From Pseudomonas mangiferae (GTDB taxonomy: Bacteria > Pseudomonadota > Gammaproteobacteria > Pseudomonadales > Pseudomonadaceae), in assembly GCF_007109405.1 (NCBI RefSeq), contig NZ_VJOY01000007.1, forward strand, positions 62,001 through 126,000: a stretch of 64,000 nt of DNA. Direction: 5' to 3'. The notes below the pieces were generated by a model, which saw nothing but the letters and a program-made list of their open reading frames with translations, made no database searches and had not been told where the DNA came from. Made by a program: the position numbers and the translations under genes. Position 1 is the first letter of the stretch. Each line of letters starts with the position of its first letter. Positions 9,588-17,557 of the stretch are shown piece after piece.

Positions 9588-11155
9588 AGCGCCACCGCGG
9601 AGAAGTCCTGGCGGCCAAACGGGTTGGCCTGGTAGCCCGTGACGTTCTTGCGCAGGAGCGCCGCGGCGGTCGGGTGGGCCAGTGGCAGCCACAACGCCTG
9701 GTCGTGGATGATCCGCTGCGCCTGCTGGTAGAGCGCGCTGCGCTTGGCCGGGTCGGCCACGGCCTTGCCCTGGCCGATCAGGTCGTCGAGGGTCTTGTCG
9801 CAGTAGCGGGCGAAGTTCAGCCCGGACTGCACGCTGGCGCAGGCGAATTGCGGGGTGAGGAAGTTGTCCGGGTCGCCGTTGTCCCCCGACCAGCCCATGA
9901 ACAGCAGGTCGTGCTCGCCGGCCTTGGCGCGGCGGATCAGCTCGCCCCATTCGATCACGCGGATCTCGGCCTGGACCCCGATCTTCGCCAGGTCGGCCTG
10001 CAGCAACTGGGCGCCCAGGCTGGGGTTCGGGTTGAGCAGGCTGCCCGAGGGGCGGGTCCAGATAGTGGTCTTGAAGCCCTGGGCCAGGCCGGCCTCGGCC
10101 AGCAATGCCTTGGCCTTCTCGGGGTCATGGGCATAGCCGGGCTGGTCCTTGGCGTAGCTCCAGGTCGTGGGCGGGTAGGGGCCGTTGGCCTCGGTGGCGC
10201 TGCCTTCGAACACCGTCTTGAGGTAGCTGGCCTTGTCGAAGGCCAGGTTGATCGCCTGGCGGACCTTGGGGTTGTCCAGGGGTGGGTGCTGGCTGTTGAG
10301 GGCGACGAAAGCCGTCATGAAGGCCGGTGTCTCGCTCACCGCCAGGTTTGCGTCGCCGCGGGCCTGCTGCACGTCCAGGGGCTTGGGCGAGAGGGCGATC
10401 TGGCATTCGTTGCGCTTGAGCTTCTGCAGGCGCACGTTGGCGTCCGGGGTGATGGCGAAGATCAGGCCGTCCACCTTGGGCTTGCCGCCGAAGTAGTCCG
10501 GGTTGGCGGTGTAGCGCACCACCGCATCCTTCTGGAAACGCTTGAACACGAACGGGCCGGTGCCGATCGGGGCGCTGTTGAGTTTATCCGGCGTGCCGGC
10601 GCGCATCAGCTGGTCGGTGTACTCGGCGGAATAGATGGAGGCGAAGCCCATGCTGAGCATGGCGAGGAAGGTGGCGTCCGGAGTGTTCAGGGTGAAGCGC
10701 ACGGTGTAGGGATCGAGCTTCTCCACCGCCTTGATCAGGCTCGGCAGCTGCATCGACTGGGCGTGGGGAAAGCCGCTGGCGGCCACCTTGTGCCAGGGGT
10801 TGGCCGGGTCGAGCATGCGCTGGAAGCTGAACACCACGTCGTCGGCGTTCAGCGGGCGGCTCGGGTTGAAGTAATCGGTGTGGTGGAAGCGCACGTCCTG
10901 GCGCAGCTCGAAGCGGTAGCTCAGGCCGTCCTCCGAGACTTCCCAGCGCTGGGCCAGGCTCGGCACCACCTTGCCCTGGGCGGCATCGAACTCCACCAGG
11001 CGGTTCATCAGCACGTCGGCCGAGGCATTGGTGGTGGTCAGGGCGTTGTACTGCACCACGTCGAACCCGTCCGGGCTGGCTTCGGTGCACACGCTCAGGC
11101 TGGCGGCCTGGGCCAGCAGGGGGGCGAACAGCAGGGGCAGGGCGGCGAGACGCAT
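9584..11155 (-). CDS. Dipeptide/oligopeptide ABC transporter periplasmic binding protein (DppA type)
   Basis: 523-residue SBP_bac_5 family protein exported by a signal peptide (MRLAALPLLFAPLLAQAA, cleavage near residue 18). The mature protein shows the family's early SVCTEASPDGFDVVQYNALTT region and later VRFTLNTPDATFLAMLSMGFASIYSAEY. It should deliver peptides to the inner-membrane Dpp permease, encoded elsewhere. Its position beside rpmB-rpmG matches PA5317 of PAO1, described in the literature as one of five DppA paralogues (DppA5). The downstream SRPBCC-like gene overlaps its stop codon. Confidence 0.92.
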   Translation of the reverse strand: MRLAALPLLFAPLLAQAASLSVCTEASPDGFDVVQYNALTTTNASADVLMNRLVEFDAAQGKVVPSLAQRWEVSEDGLSYRFELRQDVRFHHTDYFNPSRPLNADDVVFSFQRMLDPANPWHKVAASGFPHAQSMQLPSLIKAVEKLDPYTVRFTLNTPDATFLAMLSMGFASIYSAEYTDQLMRAGTPDKLNSAPIGTGPFVFKRFQKDAVVRYTANPDYFGGKPKVDGLIFAITPDANVRLQKLKRNECQIALSPKPLDVQQARGDANLAVSETPAFMTAFVALNSQHPPLDNPKVRQAINLAFDKASYLKTVFEGSATEANGPYPPTTWSYAKDQPGYAHDPEKAKALLAEAGLAQGFKTTIWTRPSGSLLNPNPSLGAQLLQADLAKIGVQAEIRVIEWGELIRRAKAGEHDLLFMGWSGDNGDPDNFLTPQFACASVQSGLNFARYCDKTLDDLIGQGKAVADPAKRSALYQQAQRIIHDQALWLPLAHPTAAALLRKNVTGYQANPFGRQDFSAVAL

Positions 11156-11311
11156 GGGCGCGGATTCCTGTCGAGAATGGGCGAGGGGCGGGCCCTACCC
11201 TAGACCAAGGCGAAAAGCGGAACAATCGCGCGGCGCGACGAGCGGTGTCTTGACCGGCCGCAGAGCCCGGCGGGCGGGGCTGCGCACGGCTACCGGCGGG
11301 GCTTTCCGTCC

Positions 11312-11340
11312 TTGCGGGGGCGGGGGTGTTCTGGTATAAA
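11312..11340 (+). promoter_or_regulatory. Sigma-70-type promoter for rpmB-rpmG
   Basis: TTGCGG at 11312-11317 and TATAAA at 11335-11340, separated by 17 bases, the optimal spacing. The intervening stretch is G-rich. Transcription would start near 11347 and leave a leader of about 140 bases before the rpmB ATG. Confidence 0.7.
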
Positions 11341-11407
11341 GCAGCGCTCTTTTCTAGGGGCCCGGTCCTTCGCGGTGCGTGTGCGGCCGGTAAGACCCTG
11401 ACGAGAC

Positions 11408-11462
11408 GGGCGTGAACACGCCCATAAATATGAGTTCAAGCGGCCAACCCATGCCGGGTTGG
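11408..11462 (+). promoter_or_regulatory. Two hairpins in the rpmB leader
   Basis: Hairpin 1: GGGCGTG (11408-11414) pairs perfectly with CACGCCC (11417-11423) across a 2-base loop. Hairpin 2: CCAACCC (11444-11450) pairs perfectly with GGGTTGG (11456-11462) across a 5-base loop and ends 25 bases before the start codon. Neither is followed by a T-run. They could serve mRNA stability or ribosomal-protein feedback control; this is inference. Confidence 0.5.
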
Positions 11463-11487
11463 GCATGTGGTCTTAGAGGGCTGAGGC

Positions 11488-11724
11488 ATGTCGAGAGTCT
11501 GTCAAGTGACCGGTAAGGGTCCGGTCACCGGGAATAACATTTCCCACGCACACAACAAAACCCGCCGTCGTTTCCTGCCGAACCTGCAGCATCACCGCTT
11601 CTGGGTCGAGTCCGAGAAGCGCTTCGTGCGTCTGCGCGTTTCCGCCAAGGGCATGCGCATCATCGACAAGCGTGGCATTGACGTCGTTCTGTCCGAGCTG
11701 CGCGCTCGCGGCGAAAAGGTTTAA
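11488..11724 (+). CDS. rpmB: 50S ribosomal protein L28
   Basis: 78 residues; begins [20 protein letters not shown], and the block [13 protein letters not shown] is diagnostic for bacterial L28. No zinc-ribbon CxxC pair is present, so this is the C-minus form. First gene of the rpmB-rpmG operon, with a 10-base gap to rpmG. Confidence 0.98.
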   Translation: MSRVCQVTGKGPVTGNNISHAHNKTRRRFLPNLQHHRFWVESEKRFVRLRVSAKGMRIIDKRGIDVVLSELRARGEKV

Positions 11725-11734
11725 GGAGACAATC

Positions 11735-11890
11735 ATGCGTGACCTGATTCGTTTGGTGTCCAGCGCCGGTACCGGCCACTTCTACACCACCGACAAGAAC
11801 AAGCGCACCACCCCCGACAAGATCGAAATCAAGAAGTACGATCCTGTCGTGCGCAAGCACGTGATCTACAAGGAAGCCAAGATCAAGTAA
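11735..11890 (+). CDS. rpmG: 50S ribosomal protein L33
   Basis: 51 residues, [19 protein letters not shown]..., ending KEAKIK, matching gammaproteobacterial L33 of the type lacking zinc-binding cysteines. RBS AAGGAG precedes the ATG; a longer frame open from 11672 lies inside rpmB and is not used. Followed by an intrinsic terminator. Confidence 0.98.
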   Translation: MRDLIRLVSSAGTGHFYTTDKNKRTTPDKIEIKKYDPVVRKHVIYKEAKIK

Positions 11891-11911
11891 TTGATCGCGG
11901 CCCTTGCGAAG

Positions 11912-11935
11912 AACCCGCCTCCCGGCGGGTTTTTT
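11912..11935 (+). terminator. Intrinsic terminator of rpmB-rpmG
   Basis: AACCCGCC / GGCGGGTT arms separated by TCCC and followed by a run of T, starting 21 bases after the rpmG stop. Confidence 0.9.
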
Positions 11936-11953
11936 ATTGCCGGCGGGAAAGGC

Positions 11954-12313
11954 TCAGGCCTGCTCGAAGACCACGTAGACCTTGCGGCAGGGCTCCAGTA
12001 CCTCCCAGGTGCCGCGGAACCCGGCGGGGATGACGAAGCGGTCACCGGTGCGCAGGGTCTTGGCGGCGCCCTCGTGGTCCCGCAGCACCGAGACGCCCTG
12101 GAGGATCTCGCAGTATTCGTGCTCGGTGTAGTTCACCGTCCATTGCCCCACGGCGCCTTCCCAGATGCCCGCGGAGAACTGCCCGCAGGGGCTGCCGTAG
12201 TGATTGCGCACGCTCTGTTCGGGGTCGCCCTTGAGGATTTTCTCCGCCGCCGGACGATAGCGTTCGGGCGACGTGTCGACCTGGGCGAAGTCGACGATGC
12301 GTTCGATGGACAT
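11954..12313 (-). CDS. Cupin domain protein (DUF861/EutQ-like)
   Basis: 119-residue single-domain cupin. The core (about 55-110) shows YTEHEYCEILQGVSVL, then TGDRFVIPAGFRGTWEV, the usual two cupin motifs. Only one canonical histidine (in TEHEYCEI) is obvious, and the second motif is GFRGTWE, so the metal site is not the textbook 3-His set. Members of this group are associated with amine and ureide metabolism, but the substrate here is not known. Upstream lies a bipartite AT-rich element (12358-12410) resembling the region before kauB, suggesting shared control with polyamine catabolism. Confidence 0.85.
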   Translation of the reverse strand: MSIERIVDFAQVDTSPERYRPAAEKILKGDPEQSVRNHYGSPCGQFSAGIWEGAVGQWTVNYTEHEYCEILQGVSVLRDHEGAAKTLRTGDRFVIPAGFRGTWEVLEPCRKVYVVFEQA

Positions 12314-12357
12314 GGGCCTGCTCGCGAAAGAAGAGGGAAGCGCCAGTCTATGTGCAG

Positions 12358-12410
12358 GAAAACGAACGTTACAAGGCGCCGCTCGGCGACGATGTAAAGA
12401 ATATTGAATA
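12358..12410. promoter_or_regulatory. Bipartite AT-rich element upstream of the cupin gene (copy 1)
   Basis: Block A GAAAACGAACGTT at 12358-12370 and block B TGTAAAGAATATTGAATA at 12393-12410. Their starts are 35 bases apart, exactly as in the second copy before kauB (15810 and 15845), while the bases between differ. Block B resembles the sequence beside the pauR palindrome. Probably a two-site operator, perhaps for PauR; the factor assignment is inference. Confidence 0.55.
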
Positions 12411-12454
12411 GCCGTCCCGGTGCGTTCGAACGATCGCCTGGGGCTGATGCGCCA

Positions 12455-13579
12455 TCACACCGCCAGATGGTCGAGGGGGATGGCCAGCGGCGGGCCATGG
12501 CGGTAGCCGGTCTGCCCGGCGCCCGGTGGGTGCAGGGCCCGCGCCTGGTGTCGATAGGCCTGGGGGCTGCAGCCCAAGCGGCGCTGGAAGAGCCGGCGCA
12601 GGCGCTCCTCGTTGCCGAAGCCGAGGGTCGCGGCGATGTGCTTGAGGGCTTCGTCGCCGGCCTCCAGCCGCCGGCAGGCCGCTTCCAGGCGCAGGGCCTC
12701 CACCGCCTGGGCCGGGGTGCTGCCGGTGGCCTCCACGTAGGCGCGGGCGAAGTGCCGCGGGCTCATGCCCGCCCGTTCGGCCAGCCGCTCGACCCGCAGG
12801 TCGTCCCCCAGGTGCTCGGCGATCCACCCGTGCAGCCGCGCCAGGCGCTGGCCGCGGGCATGGCGCAGGGCCTCGCCCTGGGCCCTGAGGGGCGCGCTGA
12901 TCTGCGGTTGCCCGGCGGAGCGCTGGAGGAACACGGTGAAGTAGCGCGCCAGGTCGAGGGCGGCGCTGGGGCCCAGGTCCTGCTCCACCAGGGCGAGGCC
13001 CAGGTCGATGCCGGCCGCGGCGCCGCCAGAGGTCCAGAGTTCGCCGTCCTGCAGGTAGAGCGCCTGGCGCTCCACCTGGACGTCCGGATGCCGCCGCTGC
13101 AGGCCGTCGGCGAACTTCCAGTGGGTCACCGCCCGCCGCCCGCTCAGCAGGCCGGCGGCCGCCAGGACGAAGGCGCCTGAGCCGATGGAGCAGATCCGCC
13201 GGACACCCGCCGCCCGGGCGGCCAGCCAGGCGGCCACGGTTTCGTCGTGCTCGGCCTGGTCCACGCCGGGACCGCCGATCACGATCAGCGTGTCGAGGGG
13301 GCCGGGACCGGCATCGATCTCCGCCAGGGACGCCGTGGCCACCGCGATGCCCGACACCGTGTCCACCAGGCCGCCGTCCCGGGAGGCCAGGCGAATCCGG
13401 TAGGGCGCCCCCGCGGCGAAGGCCGGCAGGACCCGCGGCACCGCGGCGAAGACTTCCAGTGGCCCGGCCGCGTTGAGCAGCAGTGCGCCGGGAAACACCA
13501 GGGCGACCACCTCGCGCGGCCCGGGCGTGGCAGCAAACGAGGGGTGTTTGGCATGGAGGGCGGAAGGGGCGCTGGACAT
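12455..13579 (-). CDS. GlxA-family transcriptional regulator (DJ-1/PfpI + AraC HTH)
   Basis: 374 residues. The N-terminal domain (about 25-190) is a class I glutamine amidotransferase-like/PfpI fold: VVALVFPGALLLNAAGPLEVF, then TLIVIGGPGVDQAEHD and RRICSIGSGAFVLAAAGLL. In that last motif the usual nucleophile position reads G-S-G, so it is likely a non-enzymatic ligand sensor. The C-terminal part (about 240-340) carries two AraC helix-turn-helix motifs (VERLAERAGMSPRHFARAY; KHIAATLGFGNEERLRRLFQ). Divergent from the SBP/arylsulfotransferase pair across 30 bases, so it probably controls that pair. Confidence 0.9.
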   Translation of the reverse strand: MSSAPSALHAKHPSFAATPGPREVVALVFPGALLLNAAGPLEVFAAVPRVLPAFAAGAPYRIRLASRDGGLVDTVSGIAVATASLAEIDAGPGPLDTLIVIGGPGVDQAEHDETVAAWLAARAAGVRRICSIGSGAFVLAAAGLLSGRRAVTHWKFADGLQRRHPDVQVERQALYLQDGELWTSGGAAAGIDLGLALVEQDLGPSAALDLARYFTVFLQRSAGQPQISAPLRAQGEALRHARGQRLARLHGWIAEHLGDDLRVERLAERAGMSPRHFARAYVEATGSTPAQAVEALRLEAACRRLEAGDEALKHIAATLGFGNEERLRRLFQRRLGCSPQAYRHQARALHPPGAGQTGYRHGPPLAIPLDHLAV

Positions 13580-13609
13580 ACTGGCTCGGCCTCGAGGAGA
13601 ACCCGAACC

Positions 13610-14593
13610 ATGCCGCCATTGCCCCGCCTTGCCCAGTGCCTCCGCCGTCCTTCATGCCCCTGGGCGGCACTCCTGCTCTGCCTGCTGGCTGCGCGCTGCC
13701 TGGCCGACGCGCCGTTGCGCATCGGCGACCAGAACGGCCTGACCCAGGCCCTCTTGCAGGCTTCGGGGGAGGACCGCGGTCTGGACCCGGCCCCGGTGTG
13801 GCACCCGTTCGGTACCGGGCCGGCGCTGCTGGAGGCGCTGAACGCCGACGCCATCGACCTGGGGGTGGTGGGCAACGCGCCGCCGGTGTTCGCCCAGGCC
13901 GGCGGCTACGCGGTGCGGATCATCGGCGCCGCCGAGGGCGCGCAGACCAACAACGCCCTGCTGGTCCCCGGCGATTCGCCGATCCGGCGCCTGGAGGACC
14001 TGCGCGGCCAGCGCATCGGGGTGGCCAAGGGCAGCAGCGGCCACTACCTGCTGCTGGCCGCCCTGGCGCGCGCGGGGCTGGGCATGGACGACGTGCAGGT
14101 GCGCTACGTCAGCCCCCTGGATGGGCAGACCGCCTTCGCCAGCGGCCACCTGGATGCCTGGGCGGTCTGGTACCCCTTCGTCGGCCAGGCCACGTCCCGC
14201 GGTGCCCGGGTGCTGGCGGATGGCACGCCGTGGCCGGAGACCGGGCTGAACTTCACCCTGGCCAGCGAGCGCGCCCTGGCCGACCCGCGGCGCCGCGACC
14301 GGCTCGGCGACCTGCTGCAGCGCCTGGCCCGGGCCCAGGTATGGGCCACCGCGCACCCCCGCGACTGGGCCCGGGCACTGGTGGCCGCCACCCGGTTGCC
14401 GGCGCCGCTGGTGGAGGAGATGCTCGACCGCCAGGCGCTGCGCTACGTGCCCCTCGACGCACGGGTGATCGCCCTGCAGCAGCGCCTGGCCGACGCGTTC
14501 TTTGCGGCCCGCCTGATCCCCCGGCAATTGCAGGTCGAGGCGGCGTTCGACCCGCGCTTCGATCCACTGCTGCCTCCTGCGTCGCCCCACTGA
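13610..14593 (+). CDS. Aliphatic sulfonate/taurine-type ABC substrate-binding protein (SsuA/NitT-TauT family), orphan
   Basis: 327 residues with an N-terminal signal sequence (hydrophobic core about 18-29, cleavage near ADA). The mature part follows the NMT1/SsuA pattern: PLRIGDQNG, an ID(L)GVVGNAPPVFAQ ligand-loop motif, DLRGQRIGVAKGSSGHYLLL, and DAWAVWYPF. Family members bind sulfonates, sulfate esters, taurine or nitrate. No permease or ATPase gene is adjacent. ATG 13610 has GAGGAG ten bases upstream; the frame is open upstream but overlaps the divergent regulator. Followed after 63 bases by an arylsulfotransferase gene, suggesting sulfate-ester use. Confidence 0.88.
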   Translation: MPPLPRLAQCLRRPSCPWAALLLCLLAARCLADAPLRIGDQNGLTQALLQASGEDRGLDPAPVWHPFGTGPALLEALNADAIDLGVVGNAPPVFAQAGGYAVRIIGAAEGAQTNNALLVPGDSPIRRLEDLRGQRIGVAKGSSGHYLLLAALARAGLGMDDVQVRYVSPLDGQTAFASGHLDAWAVWYPFVGQATSRGARVLADGTPWPETGLNFTLASERALADPRRRDRLGDLLQRLARAQVWATAHPRDWARALVAATRLPAPLVEEMLDRQALRYVPLDARVIALQQRLADAFFAARLIPRQLQVEAAFDPRFDPLLPPASPH

Positions 14594-14656
14594 CGCCCTT
14601 CTCGTCCACCCATGCCGCGCCTGCCCGGCAGGTCGGCGCTCGTCCGGAGAATCGCC

Positions 14657-15769
14657 ATGCCCCTCGACCCGACCACCCTTCGCCGCCGGGCCACCGGCCT
14701 GATCGCCGCCGATCCCGCGCGCAGCGCGGGGGGCTACACCCTGTTCGCGCCGCAGACCGCCGGCGGCAACGTCTACCTGATCGACCTGGCCGGCGAGACG
14801 GTGCACCGCTGGACTCTGCCGCACCGGCCGGGGCGTGACGCGGTGCTGCTGGGCAACGGCAACCTCGGCTACAACGGCAACCACCCCGGGTCGCCGGAGC
14901 TGTTCCCCGGCTGGTCGGTGTGGCATGGCGGCGCCTTCGCCGAGGTGACCCCGGACGGCGAGATCGTCTGGCAGCACACCGACCTCGCCCACCACCACGA
15001 CGCCCAGTGGCTGGCCAACGGCAACCTGCTGTACACCGTGGTCGAGCCGCTGCCGGCGGCCCTGGCGCGTCGCGTGGTGGGCGGCATTCCCGGCAGCGAG
15101 GCGCCGGGCGGGGTGATCTACGCCGACGTGGTCAAGGAGGTGGACCGTGCCGGGCGCACGGTCTGGGAATGGCGCTGCTGGGAGCACCTGCGTCCGGAGG
15201 ACTACCCGCTGCACCCGACCTTCGAGCGCTCCCACTGGCCGATGACCAACGCCGTCACCCCCGGGCGCGACGGCAAGCTGCTCCTCAGCCTGCGCAGCGT
15301 GTCCGCGGTGATCGCCGTGGCGCGGCACGGCGGGCAGGTGCTGTGGCGCCTCGGCCACGACCTGGTGGCCCAGCAGCACTGCCCGAGCGAACTGGAAGAC
15401 GGGCGCATTCTGGTCTTCGACAACGGCATCTCCCGGCCCGGCGTCTCCATGCCCCATTCCCGGGTGATCGAGGTGGACCCGCTGGCCGGCCGCATCGTCT
15501 GGCAGTACGCCGATGCCCCGGGCTATGCCTTCTTCACTCCGTTCATGGGCGGTGCCCAGCGCCTGCACAACGGCAACACCCTGGTCACCGAGGCCAACTT
15601 CGGCCGGCTGTTCGAGATCACCCGGGCCGGCGACGTGGTCTGGGAATACGTCTGCCCGTACTTCGCCGCCTACCCCGACGCGCCGTCCCGGGCGTACCTG
15701 CCGGGGGAAACCAACGCCCTGTTCCGCGCCCACCGCTACCAGGCCCGGGAGATCCCCTGGCTGGGGTGA
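14657..15769 (+). CDS. Arylsulfotransferase (ASST) family protein, no signal peptide
   Basis: 370 residues of repeated beta-propeller-like strands ending in I-V-W (GEIVWQH, GRTVWEW, GGQVLWR, GRIVWQY, GDVVWEY). Conserved ASST motifs include HHHDAQWLANGNLL (about 112-125), QQHCPSELEDGRILVFDNG (about 239-257) and GGAQRLHNGNTLVTEANFG (about 298-316). The family transfers sulfuryl groups between phenolic compounds. The start at 14657 has CGGAGA upstream. The N-terminus (MPLDPTTLRRRATG) has no export signal, unlike the periplasmic enterobacterial enzyme. In P. putida S-313 an arylsulfotransferase is linked to sulfate-ester utilisation, which fits the adjoining binding protein. Confidence 0.86.
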   Translation: MPLDPTTLRRRATGLIAADPARSAGGYTLFAPQTAGGNVYLIDLAGETVHRWTLPHRPGRDAVLLGNGNLGYNGNHPGSPELFPGWSVWHGGAFAEVTPDGEIVWQHTDLAHHHDAQWLANGNLLYTVVEPLPAALARRVVGGIPGSEAPGGVIYADVVKEVDRAGRTVWEWRCWEHLRPEDYPLHPTFERSHWPMTNAVTPGRDGKLLLSLRSVSAVIAVARHGGQVLWRLGHDLVAQQHCPSELEDGRILVFDNGISRPGVSMPHSRVIEVDPLAGRIVWQYADAPGYAFFTPFMGGAQRLHNGNTLVTEANFGRLFEITRAGDVVWEYVCPYFAAYPDAPSRAYLPGETNALFRAHRYQAREIPWLG

Positions 15770-15809
15770 GCGGTGCGGCCGCCGGGTGAAGGATCGGTGG
15801 TTTGTTTGA

Positions 15810-15864
15810 GAAAACGAACATTTGGTGGGCCAGGACCGACCTGTTGTAAAAAATATTGAAAATA
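15810..15864. promoter_or_regulatory. Bipartite AT-rich element upstream of kauB (copy 2)
   Basis: Block A GAAAACGAACATT at 15810-15822 and block B TGTAAAAAATATTGAAAATA at 15845-15864, with starts 35 bases apart. The same arrangement and orientation occur at 12358-12410. It lies 88-142 bases before the kauB start. Candidate operator for a PuuR-type regulator such as PauR, encoded at 33700 in this window. Confidence 0.55.
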
Positions 15865-15951
15865 CCGCGGGCGGTCTTTAGGGTGTCGGGTCTACGATTT
15901 CCCCTTCACCGCCGCGGGCACGACGCCCGCGCCCGACCGCGAGGACTTTCC

Positions 15952-17445
15952 ATGACCGATCTGACCTTCAGCGAGTGGCAACAGCGCGCCCAGGCCTTGA
16001 CGTTCGAAGGCCGTGCCTTCATCGACGGCGAGTACCGCGACGCCCAGTCCGCGGAACGTTTCGACTGCATCAGCCCGGTGGACGGGCGCGTGCTGGCCCA
16101 GGTCGCCAGCTGTGGCCAGGCCGACGCCGACGCGGCGGTGGCGGCGGCGCGCCGGGCCTTCGAGGCGGGCAGCTGGTCGCGCCTGGCGCCGGCCAAGCGC
16201 AAGAAGGTGCTGATCCGCTTCTCCGAGCTGATGCTGGAACACGCCGAGGAACTGGCGCTGCTGGAAACCCTGGACATGGGCAAGCCCATCGGTGATTCCC
16301 TGGGCATCGACATCCCCGGTTCGGCCAACAGCATCCGCTGGTCCGCCGAGGCCATCGACAAGGTCTACGACGAGGTGGCGCCGACGCCCCACAACGAACT
16401 CGGCCTGGTGACCCGCGAGCCGGTAGGCGTGGTGGCGGCCATCGTGCCCTGGAACTTCCCGCTGATGATGGCCTGCTGGAAGCTGGGCCCGGCCCTGGCC
16501 ACCGGCAACTCGGTGGTACTCAAGCCGTCCGAGAAATCGCCCCTCACCGCCATCCGCGTCGCCCAGCTGGCCCTGGAGGCGGGGCTGCCGGCCGGCGTGC
16601 TGAACGTGCTGCCCGGCTATGGCCACACCGTCGGCAAGGCCCTGGCCCTGCACATGGACGTGGACACCCTGGTGTTCACCGGCTCGACCCGCACCGCCAA
16701 GCAGCTGCTGGTGTACGCGGGCGAATCCAACATGAAGCGCATCTGGCTGGAGGCGGGCGGCAAGAGCCCGAACATCGTCTTCGCCGACGCCCCTGACCTG
16801 CAGGCGGCCGCGTCCGCCGCGGCCAGCGGCATCGCCTTCAACCAGGGCGAGGTGTGTACGGCCGGGTCGCGGCTGCTGGTGGAAGCCTCCATCAAGGAGC
16901 GCTTCCTGCCCCTGGTGGTGGAGGCCCTCAAGGGCTGGAAGGCCGGCAACCCCCTGGACCCGGCGACCAATGTCGGCGCTTTGGTGGACACCCAGCAGAT
17001 GGACACCGTGCTCTCCTACATCGAGGCCGGCCACGCCGAGGGCGCCACGCTGGTGACGGGCGGCAAGCGCGTGCTGGAGGACACCGGCGGCACCTACGTC
17101 GAGCCGACCATCTTCGACGGCGTGAGCAACGCCATGAAGATCGCCCAGGAGGAGATCTTCGGCCCGGTGCTCTCGGTCATCACCTTCCAGGACGCCGAGG
17201 AAGCCGTGCGCATCGCCAACGACACCTCCTACGGGCTGGCGGCGGCGGTCTGGACCCGTGACATCTCCAAGGCCCACCTCACCGCCAAAGCGCTGCGCGC
17301 CGGCAGCGTCTGGGTCAACCAGTACGACGGCGGCGACATGACCGCGCCGTTCGGCGGCTTCAAGCAGTCCGGCAACGGTCGCGACAAGTCGCTGCACGCC
17401 TTCGACAAGTACACCGAGCTGAAGGCCACCTGGATCAAGCTGTAA
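15952..17445 (+). CDS. kauB: Aldehyde dehydrogenase, KauB/PuuC type
   Basis: NAD(P)-dependent dehydrogenase of 497 residues. Catalytic residues are visible: general base E267 in LEAGGKSPN and nucleophile C302 in NQGEVCTAGSR; the coenzyme motif FTGSTRTAK is at about 242-250. Its length and neighbours match PA5312 (kauB/pauC), which oxidises guanidinobutyraldehyde and gamma-glutamyl-aminoaldehydes in agmatine and polyamine catabolism. ATG at 15952 gives the family N-terminus. Upstream lies the bipartite element at 15810-15864, and an MFS gene follows after 112 bases. Confidence 0.9.
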   Translation: MTDLTFSEWQQRAQALTFEGRAFIDGEYRDAQSAERFDCISPVDGRVLAQVASCGQADADAAVAAARRAFEAGSWSRLAPAKRKKVLIRFSELMLEHAEELALLETLDMGKPIGDSLGIDIPGSANSIRWSAEAIDKVYDEVAPTPHNELGLVTREPVGVVAAIVPWNFPLMMACWKLGPALATGNSVVLKPSEKSPLTAIRVAQLALEAGLPAGVLNVLPGYGHTVGKALALHMDVDTLVFTGSTRTAKQLLVYAGESNMKRIWLEAGGKSPNIVFADAPDLQAAASAAASGIAFNQGEVCTAGSRLLVEASIKERFLPLVVEALKGWKAGNPLDPATNVGALVDTQQMDTVLSYIEAGHAEGATLVTGGKRVLEDTGGTYVEPTIFDGVSNAMKIAQEEIFGPVLSVITFQDAEEAVRIANDTSYGLAAAVWTRDISKAHLTAKALRAGSVWVNQYDGGDMTAPFGGFKQSGNGRDKSLHAFDKYTELKATWIKL

Positions 17446-17494
17446 TCCACGAGGCACCGAGGGGGCCTCGCGGTCCCTTCGGGTTACCCCCGTA

Positions 17495-17526
17495 CGGCCG
17501 GGCCTCCCCAGGGAGCCCGGCCGCTT
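17495..17526 (+). terminator. Hairpin downstream of kauB, possible terminator
   Basis: CGGCCGGG pairs with CCCGGCCG, continuing after a one-base bulge as CTCCC/GGGAG around a CA loop. This makes a stem of about 13 pairs. Only a short T-stretch (CTTTG) follows, so termination may be partial, leaving some read-through into the MFS gene. Confidence 0.5.
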
Positions 17527-17557
17527 TGCATGGGCCGCCGGACAAGGAGAATGCGTG

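Larger units (their letters stand above)
11156..11487. other. Intergenic region holding the rpmB promoter and 5' leader
   Basis: 332 bases between the divergent dppA-like gene and rpmB. The left part (11156-11310) is GC-rich and shows no clear open frame or motif. The right part holds a good sigma-70-type promoter (11312-11340) and a roughly 140-base leader with two compact hairpins, described separately. Confidence 0.7.

Noticed and set aside
13652-15733. 693-codon leftward open frame opposite the binding protein and arylsulfotransferase
   Set aside because: Antisense shadow; the plus-strand products match known families and have RBSs.
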